Positions 46,199 to 54,997 of a DNA stretch of 64,000 nt are shown here, one piece after another. The notes below the pieces were generated by a model. The model ran no database searches and had not been told where the DNA came from. It saw nothing but the letters and a program-made list of their open reading frames with translations. Source of the DNA: Rehaibacterium terrae. Its GTDB lineage: Bacteria > Pseudomonadota > Gammaproteobacteria > Xanthomonadales > Xanthomonadaceae. The translations under genes were made by a program, and so were the position numbers. The DNA is taken from the NCBI RefSeq assembly GCF_014202935.1, contig NZ_JACHHX010000001.1:186001-250000 (forward strand), given 5' to 3'. Positions within the stretch are counted from its first letter, which is position 1, and every line of letters begins with the position of its first letter.

Positions 46199-48076
46199 AT
46201 GACGACGGAGCAGGTCCTGATCCTCGCCATCCTGCTGGCGACGGTGGCGATGTTCCTGTGGGGACGCTGGCGCCACGACATGGTGGCGGCCGGCGCGCTG
46301 CTCGCCTGCGTACTGGCCGGGCTGGTGCAGCCCACCGAGGCTTTTGCCGGCTTCGGTCACCCGGCGGTGATCACGGTGGCCTGCGTGCTGGTGCTCAGCC
46401 GCGGCCTGCAGACTTCGGGAGCTGTGGATGCGGTCACCCGGGTCGTGCTGCCGTCGAAAGCCGGGCCGACCGTGAGCATCGCCGCGCTGACGGCGCTGGC
46501 CGCCGTGCTCTCGGCGTTCATGAACAACGTCGGCGCGCTGGCGCTGCTGATGCCGGTGGCGATCCAGGTTGCCAAGCGCCAGCAGATGCCGCCGGGCCAG
46601 GTGCTGATGCCGCTGGCCTTCGGCTCGATCCTGGGCGGCATGACGACGCTGATCGGCACGCCGCCGAACCTGATCGTGTCCGGCTTTCGTGGCCAGACCG
46701 GTGCGGACACCTTCGCGATGTTCGATTTCGCCCCGGTCGGTGTCGTCGTCGCGGCGGTCGGCGTCGCCTTCGTCGCACTGATCGGCTGGCGGCTGGTGCC
46801 GGCGCGCAGGCAGGGGGGTGTCGACAGCTTCGACGCCGGCGCCTACCTCACCGAGGCGCGAGTGCCCGAGGGCAGCAAGGCGGCTGGTCGCTCGCTGCGC
46901 GAGATCGAGGCGCTCCTGGAGGAAACCGGGGCCCAGGTGGTGGGCCTGGTGCGCAACGATGTTCGGGTGACCGCGCCCAACCCCGGGCGGCGCGTGCGTG
47001 TCGGAGACATCCTGGTGATCGAGGCCGAGGCCGATGCGCTGGCCAACACGCTCTCCGCTCTCGGCCTGCGGCTGGAGGAGGCCAAGGAGGTCGGAACCGG
47101 CAAGGATGACTCCGTGGGCGATGGCGGCGCCGGGCATCATGCACCGGCCGATACGGATGCCGAGAAGCGTGAGGATGCGGATGGAGTCGGGGCGGACGGG
47201 GAGGCCGCGGCCGCGGGCGACGACATCGTGCTGATCGAACTGGCCGTGCTGCCGGGATCGGCGCTGACCGGGCGCTCGGCCAGCGACATCCTCCTGCGCA
47301 CCCGGTACGGCATCAACCTGCTGGCGCTGTCGCGGCAGGGGCAGCGTTCGCTGGCGCGGCTGCGTTCGCTCACGTTCCAGGCCGGCGACCTGCTGCTGAT
47401 GCAGGGGCCGTCCGAGGCCGTCGCCGAATTCGCCTCCAATTACGGCTGCGTGCCGCTCGCCGAACGCGAACTGCGCATTCCCGACCGCCGCCGCGCGCTG
47501 ACCGCCGGTGCCATCATGGCTGTCGCGGTCGGCGGCGCGGCGTTCGGGCTGGTGCCGGCGGCAGTGTCATTCGCGGCGGGCGTGCTGGCTTCGATGGCCC
47601 TGCGCACGGTGCCGCCGCGCGCGGTCTACGAGGCGATCGACTGGCCGGTGATCGTGCTGCTGGCTGCGCTGATCCCGGTGGCCGGCGCCATGGAGAGTAC
47701 CGGCACGGCCGACCTGGTCGCCCGCGTGCTGATCGAAAACGTGGCCCACGGCCACGCGATTTTCAGTCTGGCGCTGATCCTGGTCGTCACCATGACACTG
47801 TCGGACCTGATGAACAACGCCGCCACCGCGGCGGTGATGTGTCCGATCGCGATCGGCACCGCCGGCCAGCTCGGGGTGAGCGCCGACCCGTTCCTGATGG
47901 CGGTGGCGGTGGGCGCGTCCTGCGCCTTCCTGACCCCGATCGGGCACCAGAACAACACGTTGATTCTCGGCCCGGGCGGCTTCCGCTTCGGCGACTACTG
48001 GCCGCTCGGCCTGCCGTTGGAGATCCTGGTGATCGCCGTCGGCCTGCCGATGCTGCTCGTGGTGTGGCCGCTGTGA
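46199..48076 (+). CDS. SLC13-type transporter with RCK_C (TrkA-C) domains
   Basis: A 625-residue membrane protein. Two ion-transporter halves (about 1-205 and 430-625) flank a cytoplasmic part with two TrkA-C domains (about 210-290 and 345-425). SNT-like loops appear as FMNNVGALALLMPVAI with GTPPNLIVSGF, and DLMNNAATAAVMCPIA with LTPIGHQNN. The TrkA-C domains are split by an unusually acidic, Ala/Gly/Asp-rich linker (about 300-340). Family members transport sulfate or carboxylates. ATG 46199 is chosen because GGAGGGG lies 5-7 nt upstream; GTG 46193 overlaps the ribosome site. Confidence 0.9.
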   Translation: MTTEQVLILAILLATVAMFLWGRWRHDMVAAGALLACVLAGLVQPTEAFAGFGHPAVITVACVLVLSRGLQTSGAVDAVTRVVLPSKAGPTVSIAALTALAAVLSAFMNNVGALALLMPVAIQVAKRQQMPPGQVLMPLAFGSILGGMTTLIGTPPNLIVSGFRGQTGADTFAMFDFAPVGVVVAAVGVAFVALIGWRLVPARRQGGVDSFDAGAYLTEARVPEGSKAAGRSLREIEALLEETGAQVVGLVRNDVRVTAPNPGRRVRVGDILVIEAEADALANTLSALGLRLEEAKEVGTGKDDSVGDGGAGHHAPADTDAEKREDADGVGADGEAAAAGDDIVLIELAVLPGSALTGRSASDILLRTRYGINLLALSRQGQRSLARLRSLTFQAGDLLLMQGPSEAVAEFASNYGCVPLAERELRIPDRRRALTAGAIMAVAVGGAAFGLVPAAVSFAAGVLASMALRTVPPRAVYEAIDWPVIVLLAALIPVAGAMESTGTADLVARVLIENVAHGHAIFSLALILVVTMTLSDLMNNAATAAVMCPIAIGTAGQLGVSADPFLMAVAVGASCAFLTPIGHQNNTLILGPGGFRFGDYWPLGLPLEILVIAVGLPMLLVVWPL

Positions 48077-48087
48077 GCGCCGCGGAA

Positions 48088-48115
48088 ACGAAAAACCCGC
48101 GCGGGTGCGCGGGTT
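48088..48115 (-). terminator. Terminator of tRNA-Leu
   Basis: A 9-bp perfect stem AACCCGCGC / GCGCGGGTT with a 4-nt loop. On the minus strand it is followed by TTTCGTTTCC, 15 nt past the tRNA 3' end; on the plus strand it could also help end the transporter transcript. Confidence 0.75.
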
Positions 48116-48129
48116 CTCGCGATGCTCGC

Positions 48130-48216
48130 TGGTGCCGGCGGAGAGACTCGAACTCTCACGATGTCGCCATCGGCGGATTTTGAGTCCGCTGCGTCTACCG
48201 ATTCCGCCACGCCGGC
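48130..48216 (-). tRNA. tRNA-Leu (anticodon CAA)
   Basis: An 87-nt type II tRNA including an encoded CCA. The acceptor arms are GCCGGCG and CGCCGGC. The D region is TGGCGGAATCGGTAGACGC, the anticodon loop CTCAAAA (anticodon CAA), and the long variable arm CGATGGCGACATCG folds on itself. The T arm is GAGAGTTCGAGTCTCTC. All parts pair as expected for bacterial tRNA-Leu. Confidence 0.97.
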
Positions 48217-48276
48217 AGCGGGGGCGAAGTATAGCCCAGGCGGGCTGGGGGCTGGGGGGCTTGCCGTCGTCCTGGC

Positions 48277-48390
48277 CCTTCGACGAGCTCAGGGCAGGCC
48301 GGGCTTCGCCCGAGCCGGAATCCGTCTCTGCCGCAGCCGAAGCGCAGGGTCGGCATGGACCCCGGCTTGTGCCGGGATGACGATGTGCCG
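48277..48390. repeat. Two dispersed palindromic repeat elements
   Basis: In the 205-nt space between tRNA-Leu and the cysteine dioxygenase gene, CCCTTCGACGAGCTCAGGGC (48278-48297) and a later ACCCCGGCTTGTGCCGGGAT (48359-48378) are present. Both are well-known styles of dispersed palindromes in proteobacterial genomes. No gene is present in this space. Confidence 0.7.
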
Positions 48391-48421
48391 ACAGCTTTTT
48401 CCCGAGTCCCCGTCCCCGCCC

Positions 48422-49000
48422 TCAGTCCAGTTTGTCCAGGCACAGCTGCCGCGTGGCGCGGGCGTAGCGGTCTTGGCCGAGCGGCTGGAAGACCGAGCAG
48501 CAGGTCATCTGGCGCTGGTAGATGTGCAGCGACACCGCGACCGCGTCGTCGCTGGGATTACGGATGGTGTGGTACTCGTGCGGCGGGATCAGGCTGCCGG
48601 CCGAGCCGGGGCCGGCGGTGAGCGTGCCGACCGGGCGGAAGCGGCAGCACTCCTCGGCGGCGGCGAGGCATTCGTACTGGGTGATCTCTAGCTGACCATG
48701 CCAGACGCCCTCGACGCACCACATGCCGGCGTGGTCGTGGATCGGCGTGCCCTGGCCGGGGCCCCAGGTCATCGCGACCACGCAGTAACCGTACCGATCG
48801 CTGACGTAGAGCTCGCGGCGGGCGTAGTGGTCGGGGAGGGCATCGAGCACGCAGTCGGGCAGGCGCACCTCGGGATCGCGGATCAGTCGGCACAGCGTGC
48901 TGCGCAGGGCATCGGTGACGGCCTTGTCGTCCGGGGCGGCGACGGCCGCGTCGATGGCGGCGATCAGTTTGCGGCTGCCGGGAAAATCCAGCGTGAGCAT
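48422..49000 (-). CDS. Cysteine dioxygenase-type thiol dioxygenase
   Basis: A 192-residue cupin iron enzyme oxidising cysteine (or another thiol such as 3-mercaptopropionate) to the sulfinate. Iron ligands are His88 and His90 in GTPIHDHAGMW and probably His144 in HEYHTIRN. The Tyr in SLHIYQRQM corresponds to the catalytic Tyr of cysteine dioxygenase. The substrate cannot be decided by eye. It is 30 nt downstream of metX on the same strand, so sulfur amino acid synthesis and oxidation may share a transcript. Confidence 0.9.
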   Translation of the reverse strand: MLTLDFPGSRKLIAAIDAAVAAPDDKAVTDALRSTLCRLIRDPEVRLPDCVLDALPDHYARRELYVSDRYGYCVVAMTWGPGQGTPIHDHAGMWCVEGVWHGQLEITQYECLAAAEECCRFRPVGTLTAGPGSAGSLIPPHEYHTIRNPSDDAVAVSLHIYQRQMTCCSVFQPLGQDRYARATRQLCLDKLD

Positions 49001-49030
49001 GGCGGTTCGTGTCGGGTGGGTGCGTGGATC

Positions 49031-50185
49031 TTACCAGCCGCCCCTGCGCGGAGGGGGGCGCAGCTCGGCGAGGAAGCCGCCGATCCGGTCGCCGAAGCGC
49101 GGGATGTCGACCAGAAACGCGTCGTGGCCCTGCGGCGAAGGCAGCGGGGCGAAGCGGCTGTCGGCGCCGCCCAGGCGCAGGCCCTCGGCGATCTCCTCCT
49201 GCTGTTGCAGCGGGAACAGGATGTCGGTTTCCACGCCGATCGCGAGCGATTTTTCGAGTGCGATCCGTGAGAGTGCCTGCAGCACTTCGTCCGGGCCGCG
49301 CGCGGGGGCGTACTCGGCCACGTCGAACCAGTCCATCGAGCGGCTGAGGTACAGGTAGCAGTTGGGGTCGAACTGGCGCACGAAGCGGCGCGCGTGCCCT
49401 TCGAGATAGCTCTCGACTTCGAATTCGAGGCCGAACGGATCGTCGCCGTCGCGGCGGTCGCTGTCCAGCCGCACCCGGCCGAAGCGGCCGGACCACTCCA
49501 GCGCCGAGCGGTAGGTGACCACGCCGAGCTTGCGCGCCATGCGCATGCCGTTTTCCGGGTAGTGGGTGTCGTCGTAGCGGCCCTGGTTCCAGTTTGGGTC
49601 GAGCCGGATCGCCTCTCGCTGCAGCGAGCGGATCGCGATCGAGAACGGCAGCGCGCGGGCGCTGCCGGAGACGTTGATGTGGCTGCGTGCGCTGCCGGGG
49701 TGCAGCAGCAGGTAGGCGAGTGCGGTCATGCCGCCCATCGAGCAGCCGATCAGACAGGCCAGGCGCTCGATTCCCAGCCCCCGCACGACCTCGTGGGCGG
49801 CATTGGCGCCGTCCTCGATGGACAGCTTGGGGAAGTCGAGCCGGTAGGGTTCGCCGCTGGCCGGGTCGATGGAGGCAGGGCCGGTCGAGCCCTTGCAGCT
49901 GCCCAGCGAGTTGACGCAGACCACGAACCAGTGGTCGGTGTCGATCGGTTTGCCGGGACCGAGCATCTCCTCCCACCAGCCCGGCGCCGGGTTGCCGGCG
50001 TTGGCCGCGGCGTGGGCGTTCGGCGACAGGCCGGTGAGAATCAGAATGGCATTGTCGCGTGCGGCGTTCAGCTCACCCCAGGTCTCGTAGGCCATGCGCG
50101 CGCCGTGCAGGGCGCCGCCGCGTTTCATCGGGAACGGCGAGGGCAGGGCATGGAAGCGGGTGCCGGGCGGGATGTATTCGGTCAT
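49031..50185 (-). CDS. metX: MetX-type L-homoserine (or L-serine) O-acyltransferase
   Basis: A 384-residue alpha/beta hydrolase-fold acyltransferase. The nucleophile Ser149 is in LIGCSMGGMTALAY; Asp in IGVETDILFP and His in SPQGHDAFL complete the triad. NSLGSCKGSTGPASIDPASG is the oxyanion-side block. Family members use acetyl- or succinyl-CoA with homoserine; a MetX homologue of Xanthomonas is reported to succinylate serine for cysteine synthesis, so substrate and donor remain open. Start MTEYIPPGTRFH at ATG 50185. A 97-bp imperfect inverted repeat lies upstream. Confidence 0.93.
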   Translation of the reverse strand: MTEYIPPGTRFHALPSPFPMKRGGALHGARMAYETWGELNAARDNAILILTGLSPNAHAAANAGNPAPGWWEEMLGPGKPIDTDHWFVVCVNSLGSCKGSTGPASIDPASGEPYRLDFPKLSIEDGANAAHEVVRGLGIERLACLIGCSMGGMTALAYLLLHPGSARSHINVSGSARALPFSIAIRSLQREAIRLDPNWNQGRYDDTHYPENGMRMARKLGVVTYRSALEWSGRFGRVRLDSDRRDGDDPFGLEFEVESYLEGHARRFVRQFDPNCYLYLSRSMDWFDVAEYAPARGPDEVLQALSRIALEKSLAIGVETDILFPLQQQEEIAEGLRLGGADSRFAPLPSPQGHDAFLVDIPRFGDRIGGFLAELRPPPRRGGW

Positions 50186-50223
50186 CGTCGGGTGGCGGCG
50201 CACAAAACGGACAAAGCTTAAAG

Positions 50224-50320
50224 CACGCACGGAGCGGAAAGAGAACAGTGGAGGAAGCGGAGGGATTCGAAATCAGCCCCTCCATTGTCTCCGCTGTTCT
50301 CGGTTGCTCTCCGTGCGTGC
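50224..50320. repeat. Imperfect 97-bp inverted repeat (MITE-like)
   Basis: The left arm GCACGCACGGAGCGGAAAGA and onward to AACAGTGGAG mirrors the right arm CTCCGTGCGTGC preceded by CTCCATTGTCTCCGCTGTTC. Roughly 30 of 40 positions pair, with a short central loop. It sits between ccmI and metX, 39 nt upstream of the metX ATG, and could form a large hairpin in the leader or be a non-autonomous transposable remnant. Confidence 0.7.
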
Positions 50321-50358
50321 CGTGGCTCTTGCGCCCGGGCTGCGGCAGGTGCGTGCGC

Positions 50359-51348
50359 TTACTCGACGACGCGCTCGATCCGCAGTGTGTGGCTCGTCCC
50401 TTCGGCAAGTGTCACGTCCAGCGGCGCGGATTCGAGGTCGCCGGGGCGGGCGGCGGCATCGCCCGAATGTGAAACACGGGCGATCAGGCGCACTGTCGCC
50501 TGATCGGACAGCTTGAGCGTGGGCATCGGGCTGTCGTCGTCGCCCAGGCTCACCTGCAGCGGGAAACCGGTGGCGGGCAGGCGCTTGACCGCCAGCGGCA
50601 TGTTCGCGCCGTCCGTCTGGCGGGCCATCACGTACAGCGTGTCGCCCGGCCGCAGGTGGCCGCGCAGGGCCGGGTCGAGATCGACGGTGACGGTGAGCAC
50701 GGCGGCGGGTGCGGCGTCCTCGATGGCCGGCAGGCCCGCCTGCTGGCGGACCTCGTTGATCTGCGCGATCAGCACCGGGCGGGTCTGCCCGGACACCAGC
50801 GGCAGCAGGCGCTCCCAGGTCTCGGCTGCCTCGACCGGACGCCCGTGCTGCACGTGATGGATGCCGAGGAACCACAGTGCGCGCTGTTGCTGCGGGTCGG
50901 CGGCGAGGGCGCGTTCGAGCAGCGCGAGCGCTTCGCCATCGATCATGCGGGTCGTGCTGGCGAGGGTCATGGCCTCGGCGTACTCGACCATCAGATCGGC
51001 ATCGTCGGGTGCCAGCGCGTGGGCGCGGGCGAAGGCCTCGCGGGCCTCGGCGAAGCGCTCCTGCGCCTTGCGGCTGCGGCCGAGCAGGGCCCAACCCTGC
51101 TGGTCCCCGGGGTTGTCGGCCAGGTGTGCGGCGAGGCGGTCGATGGCCTCCTCCAGCGATGGAGCGATCTGGGCATGTGGTTGCAACGCGGCCGGCGTGC
51201 CGTAGCCCAGGTACAGGCCGACGCCAGCAGCCGGCACCAGCAGTGCCAGTGCGATCGCCAGCGGGCGCGCATCGCGCCACAGCGGCGGCAGCAGGAAGGC
51301 CAGCGTCAGCACGGTCAGCGCGATCGCGCCCAGGACGAATCCGGTCAT
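50359..51348 (-). CDS. ccmI: Cytochrome c biogenesis protein CcmI (TPR)
   Basis: A 329-residue apocytochrome chaperone. The N-terminus has two membrane segments (about 2-20 and 30-48), followed by TPR repeats (about 65-200; GWALLGRSRKAQERFAEARE) and a C-terminal periplasmic domain (210-329) as in CcmI/CycH. It binds apocytochrome c C-termini and delivers them to CcmFH. Last gene of the ccm operon, 4 nt after ccmH. Confidence 0.92.
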   Translation of the reverse strand: MTGFVLGAIALTVLTLAFLLPPLWRDARPLAIALALLVPAAGVGLYLGYGTPAALQPHAQIAPSLEEAIDRLAAHLADNPGDQQGWALLGRSRKAQERFAEAREAFARAHALAPDDADLMVEYAEAMTLASTTRMIDGEALALLERALAADPQQQRALWFLGIHHVQHGRPVEAAETWERLLPLVSGQTRPVLIAQINEVRQQAGLPAIEDAAPAAVLTVTVDLDPALRGHLRPGDTLYVMARQTDGANMPLAVKRLPATGFPLQVSLGDDDSPMPTLKLSDQATVRLIARVSHSGDAAARPGDLESAPLDVTLAEGTSHTLRIERVVE

Positions 51349-51352
51349 CGGG

Positions 51353-51781
51353 TCACCACTCCTGTTCGTCGTCGGCCGGGGTCGGCGGCGGCAATTGCTT
51401 CGCGCGTCGGCGGACGATGGCCGTGACCGCGACGATGCCGCCGAGCAGCACCAGCGCCGGGCCGAACCACAGCAGCCAGGTGGCCGGCGTCACCGGTGGC
51501 TTGTAGAGCACGAATTCGCTGTAGCGTTCGACCAGAAAGCGCTTGATCTCCTCGTCGCTCTTGCCCTCGCGCATCAGCGTGAGCACCTGCCTGCGCAAGT
51601 CCTGGGCGATTTGCGCGTTGGAGTCGGCCAGCGACTGGTTCTGGCACATCACGCAGCGCAGTTCGTGGGCGAGTGCCCGGAAGCGCGCCTCTTCGGCGGC
51701 ATCGCGGAAGTCGAACGGGTCGAGCGCCACGGCCGTGGTGGAGCAGGCGAGCAGCAGGGCGAGCAGGAGGCGGCGGATCAC
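51353..51781 (-). CDS. ccmH: Cytochrome c biogenesis thiol-reductase CcmH
   Basis: A 142-residue membrane-anchored periplasmic thioredoxin-like helper. A signal peptide (1-19) precedes the redox motif LRCVMCQNQSLADSNA, and a C-terminal membrane helix (about 103-124) anchors it. It reduces apocytochrome c CXXCH for haem ligation. The start is GTG 51781, which overlaps the ccmG stop (GTGA). Confidence 0.95.
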   Translation of the reverse strand: MIRRLLLALLLACSTTAVALDPFDFRDAAEEARFRALAHELRCVMCQNQSLADSNAQIAQDLRRQVLTLMREGKSDEEIKRFLVERYSEFVLYKPPVTPATWLLWFGPALVLLGGIVAVTAIVRRRAKQLPPPTPADDEQEW

Positions 51782-52323
51782 AGCGCGACTCCCAGTTCGG
51801 CCAGCCGGGGCTTGAGCTGCGACTCGATCACGGCCGGCGTGATCGGGCCGATGTACTTCCAGCGCACGATGCCCTCGGCATCGACCAGGAAGGTTTCCGG
51901 CGCGCCGTACACACCCCAGTCGATGGCGGTGCCGCCTTCCTCGTCCACCACGATCAGGTGGTAGGGGTCGCCGAACTGCTGCAGCCAGCGCAGGGCGTCC
52001 TGGCGCTCGTCCTTCCAGTTGAAGCCCACCACCCGGATCTTGCTGCTACGGGCCAAGGCTTCGATGTACGGGTGCTCGTCGCGGCAGGCCGGGCACCAGC
52101 TGCCCCAGACGTTGAGCAGGAACGGCTCGCCGCGCAGCTCGTCCATCGTCACCATGCGCTCGGGCTGGTGCAGCAGGTGCAGCGCGAAGCCCGGCGCCGG
52201 CTTGCCGATCAGCGGCGAAGGGATGGCTTCGCGGTTCTCGCGTCCGCTCATCAGCACGCCGGCGAACAGCAGCGCGCCGAGCGCGAGGAATACAAGGAAC
52301 GGCCACAGGCGGCTCAAGCTCAT
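51778..52323 (-). CDS. ccmG: Thiol:disulfide interchange protein CcmG/DsbE
   Basis: A 181-residue periplasmic thioredoxin anchored by one N-terminal helix (about 5-25). The active site is WGSWCPACRDEHP; the GVYGAPETFLVD loop with cis-Pro and the G-x-x-x-P-E-T-F motif are CcmG-specific. Reduces CcmH/apocytochrome. Overlaps ccmF by 4 nt (ATGA). Confidence 0.95.
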   Translation of the reverse strand: MSLSRLWPFLVFLALGALLFAGVLMSGRENREAIPSPLIGKPAPGFALHLLHQPERMVTMDELRGEPFLLNVWGSWCPACRDEHPYIEALARSSKIRVVGFNWKDERQDALRWLQQFGDPYHLIVVDEEGGTAIDWGVYGAPETFLVDAEGIVRWKYIGPITPAVIESQLKPRLAELGVAL

Positions 52324-54251
52324 GCGCTGTCCTCCTTCGGCGCGCGGCGGAAGCGGCGGTCGGCGGCGGCGACGAAGCCGCCCAGCGCCATCAGCAGCGC
52401 GCCCAGCCAGATCCAGCGGATCATCGGCTTGACGTACAGGCGCATCGCCCAGCTTTCGCCGGAGGGATCCAGCGGCTCGCCCAGCGCGACGTACACATCG
52501 CGCATCAGACCCCAGTCGATCGCCGCCTCGGTCATCACCTGGCCGCCGCTGGCGTAGGCGCGCTTCTCCGGCCACAGGTCGGCGACCATGCGGCCGTTGC
52601 GGGTGACCACGACATGGCCGCGGTCGGCGAGGTAGTTGGGGCCGGGCACCTGCTCGACGCCGAGGAAGCGGAAGTCGTAACCGCGCGCGGACACCGTCTG
52701 GCCCGGTGTCACCGCCACGTCGGTTTCGAGCTTGGTGCTCTCGACCACCAGCACGCCGGCCACGAACAGGCCGATGCCGAAGTGGGCCAGCGTCATGCCG
52801 AGCATCTCGGCGGTGAAGCGGCCGTTGGCGGTACGCAGGCGCTGCCAGACGAAGCGCAGCGTGCCGCCCAGCACCCAGGCCGCGCCGAGGATGCCGAAGG
52901 CGGTCTTGGCGCTGCCCTCGGGCCAGGCGAAGAAGGCGATCACGCCCAACATCAGCGCCAGCCCGGCCCACGGTGCGAGCATGCGCAGCGGTTTGTCGGG
53001 CTGCTCGCGCTGCCAGCGGGTGAGCGGGCCGAACGGCACCAGCATCACCAGTGGCGCCATCAGTACGGTGAACAGCAGGCCGAAGTAGGGTGGGCCGACC
53101 GAGAACTTGCCCAGGTCGAGCGCGTCGGCGAACAGCGGGAACAGGGTGCCGATCAGCACCATCGCGCAGGCGGCGGTCAGCAGCAGGTTGTTGACCAGCA
53201 GCAGCGTTTCGCGCGAGCTGGCGGCGAACGGGGCGCCGGTGTCGTCGCGTGGCGCGCGCAGGGCGTACAGCAGCAGCGAGCCGCCGACCACGAAACCGAG
53301 GAACAGCAGGATGAACATGCCGCGCTCGGGGTCCGAGGCGAAGGCATGCACCGAAGTCAGCACGCCCGAGCGCACCAGGAAGGTGCCGAGCAGCGAGAGC
53401 GAGAACGCCGCGATGGCCAGCAGCAGCGTCCAGCCGCGGAACGAGCCGCGTTTTTCGGTCACCGCCTGCGAGTGGATCAGCGCCGCGCCGGCCAGCCAGG
53501 GCATGAAGCTGGCGTTCTCTACCGGGTCCCAGAACCACCAGCCGCCCCAGCCCAGTTCGTAGTAGGCCCACCACGAGCCGAGCGCGATGCCGAGAGTGAG
53601 AAAGCCCCAGGCGACGTTGGTCCACGGCCGCGACCAGCGCACCCAGCGCGCGTCCACCTTGCCGTCGATCAGCGCGGCGATGGCAAAGGCGAAGGCCACC
53701 GCGAAGCCGACATAGCCCATGTACAGCATCGGCGGATGGAAGATCAGCCCCGGATCCTGCAGCAGCGGATTGAGGTCGCGGCCTTCCGGTGCGGCCGGCA
53801 GCAGGCGTTCGAACGGGTTGGAGGTCAGGATGGTGAACAGCAGGAAGCCGATGCTGACCACGCCCATGATGCCGAGCACGCGCGCCACCACCGGCAGCGG
53901 CAGGCTGCGGCTGAAATGGGCGACCGCGGCGCTCCAGCCCGCCAGGATCAGCACCCACAGCAGCAGCGAACCCTCGTGCGCGCCCCACACCGCCGAGAAG
54001 CGGTACTGCATCGGCAGCAGGCTGTTGGAGTTGTGGGCGACGTAGGCCACCGAGAAGTCCTGGGCGATGAAGGCCCAGGTCAGCAGCGCGAAGCTGATCG
54101 CCAGCAGCACGAACTGGCCCCAGGCGGCCGGGCGCGCGACCCGCATCAATCCCTCGTGCCCGCGCTGGGCGCCGGCCAGCGGCAGGATGGTCTGGGCGAA
54201 GGCGACGACCAGGGCGAGGATGAGGGCGAATTGGCCGAGTTCAGGGAGCAT
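52320..54251 (-). CDS. ccmF: Haem lyase subunit CcmF
   Basis: A 643-residue polytopic protein that ligates haem from CcmE to apocytochrome c. The WWD (tryptophan-rich) domain reads GWGGWWFWDPVENASFMPWL, and haem-ligating histidines lie in VWGAHEGSLLLW and SVHAFASDP. About 15 hydrophobic segments. A longer gap of 114 nt separates it from ccmE upstream. Within that gap I see no gene. Confidence 0.96.
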   Translation of the reverse strand: MLPELGQFALILALVVAFAQTILPLAGAQRGHEGLMRVARPAAWGQFVLLAISFALLTWAFIAQDFSVAYVAHNSNSLLPMQYRFSAVWGAHEGSLLLWVLILAGWSAAVAHFSRSLPLPVVARVLGIMGVVSIGFLLFTILTSNPFERLLPAAPEGRDLNPLLQDPGLIFHPPMLYMGYVGFAVAFAFAIAALIDGKVDARWVRWSRPWTNVAWGFLTLGIALGSWWAYYELGWGGWWFWDPVENASFMPWLAGAALIHSQAVTEKRGSFRGWTLLLAIAAFSLSLLGTFLVRSGVLTSVHAFASDPERGMFILLFLGFVVGGSLLLYALRAPRDDTGAPFAASSRETLLLVNNLLLTAACAMVLIGTLFPLFADALDLGKFSVGPPYFGLLFTVLMAPLVMLVPFGPLTRWQREQPDKPLRMLAPWAGLALMLGVIAFFAWPEGSAKTAFGILGAAWVLGGTLRFVWQRLRTANGRFTAEMLGMTLAHFGIGLFVAGVLVVESTKLETDVAVTPGQTVSARGYDFRFLGVEQVPGPNYLADRGHVVVTRNGRMVADLWPEKRAYASGGQVMTEAAIDWGLMRDVYVALGEPLDPSGESWAMRLYVKPMIRWIWLGALLMALGGFVAAADRRFRRAPKEDSA

Positions 54252-54365
54252 GGGATGGTTTCACGCGGCGGTCGTCATCGGGTCGATTGCGGAAGCGTCG
54301 GAAGCCGCGACTGCCGGGCTCGCGGGCATCGGCCGCGACCTCCGCTGCTCCCGCAGCACAGTCGA

Positions 54366-54818
54366 TCACCTCGCCGGGCAACCGCTGTTCTCCGGGCGCT
54401 GCATGGCCTGCGCCATGGCGTCGGCCACTTCCTTGGGCATGTAGGTCTCGTCGTGCTTGGCCAGGATCTGCTCGGCGACGAACTCGCCGTCTTCCATCCG
54501 GCCGGTGGCGACGATGCTCTGGCCCTCGCGGAACAGGTCCGGGAGGATGCCTTCGTAGCGCACCGGCAGCGCGTTGACGCGGTCGGTGACGTCGAAGCGC
54601 ACCTTCAGCGTGCCCGGCGTGCGCTCGATGCTGCCGTCGCAGACTTCGCCGCCGAGACGGAAGCGGGCGCTGCCGGCTTCGCCTTCGTGGACCTGGGTCG
54701 GCGTGTAGAGGTAGGTGAGGTTCTGCTGCAGCGCCAGCGTCACCAGCGCGACGGCGACGCTGGCGGCGGAGAGCAGGGCGAGAACCAGGAACAGGCGGCG
54801 GCGGCGGGTGGGATTCAT
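54366..54818 (-). CDS. ccmE: Haem chaperone CcmE
   Basis: A 150-residue periplasmic OB-fold haem carrier with one N-terminal membrane anchor (about 8-29). The covalent haem ligand His is in [13 protein letters not shown], with the conserved Tyr close by (H-x-x-x-Y). The protein accepts haem from CcmC and gives it to CcmF. Its start overlaps the ccmD stop by 4 nt. Confidence 0.96.
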   Translation of the reverse strand: MNPTRRRRLFLVLALLSAASVAVALVTLALQQNLTYLYTPTQVHEGEAGSARFRLGGEVCDGSIERTPGTLKVRFDVTDRVNALPVRYEGILPDLFREGQSIVATGRMEDGEFVAEQILAKHDETYMPKEVADAMAQAMQRPENSGCPAR

Positions 54819-54997
54819 TCGACTTCGACTCGCTTGCCTGTGCGCGCCGCCTCACGGCGCGCGCGCAGGACGATGTCGCGACGGACACGACGGTGCCTGA
54901 ACCAGGGCGACAGGCCGTCCCAGGCCAGCGCGACGATGAAGACCGCGAAGGCGGACCAGACGTAGGGCGCGTAGCTCATTTCCAGCAGCGTGCTCAT
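54815..54997 (-). CDS. ccmD: Small haem exporter protein CcmD
   Basis: A 60-residue single-pass membrane protein: [20 protein letters not shown] is the membrane part with the conserved Y near it, followed by a basic tail ([14 protein letters not shown]). It releases holo-CcmE from CcmABC. Start ATG 54997 overlaps the ccmC stop, and its stop overlaps the ccmE start; the short length would hide it from length-filtered gene calls. Confidence 0.92.
   Translation of the reverse strand: MSTLLEMSYAPYVWSAFAVFIVALAWDGLSPWFRHRRVRRDIVLRARREAARTGKRVEVE

Noticed and set aside
44930-47140. A 736-codon minus-strand open frame
   Set aside because: It is antisense to the spermidine-synthase-like and SLC13/RCK genes, both of which have clear family motifs.
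48130-48216. tRNA-Leu as an integration site for a mobile element
   Set aside because: No integrase, no direct repeat of the tRNA 3' end and no foreign-looking genes are seen on either side; only short palindromic repeats are present.
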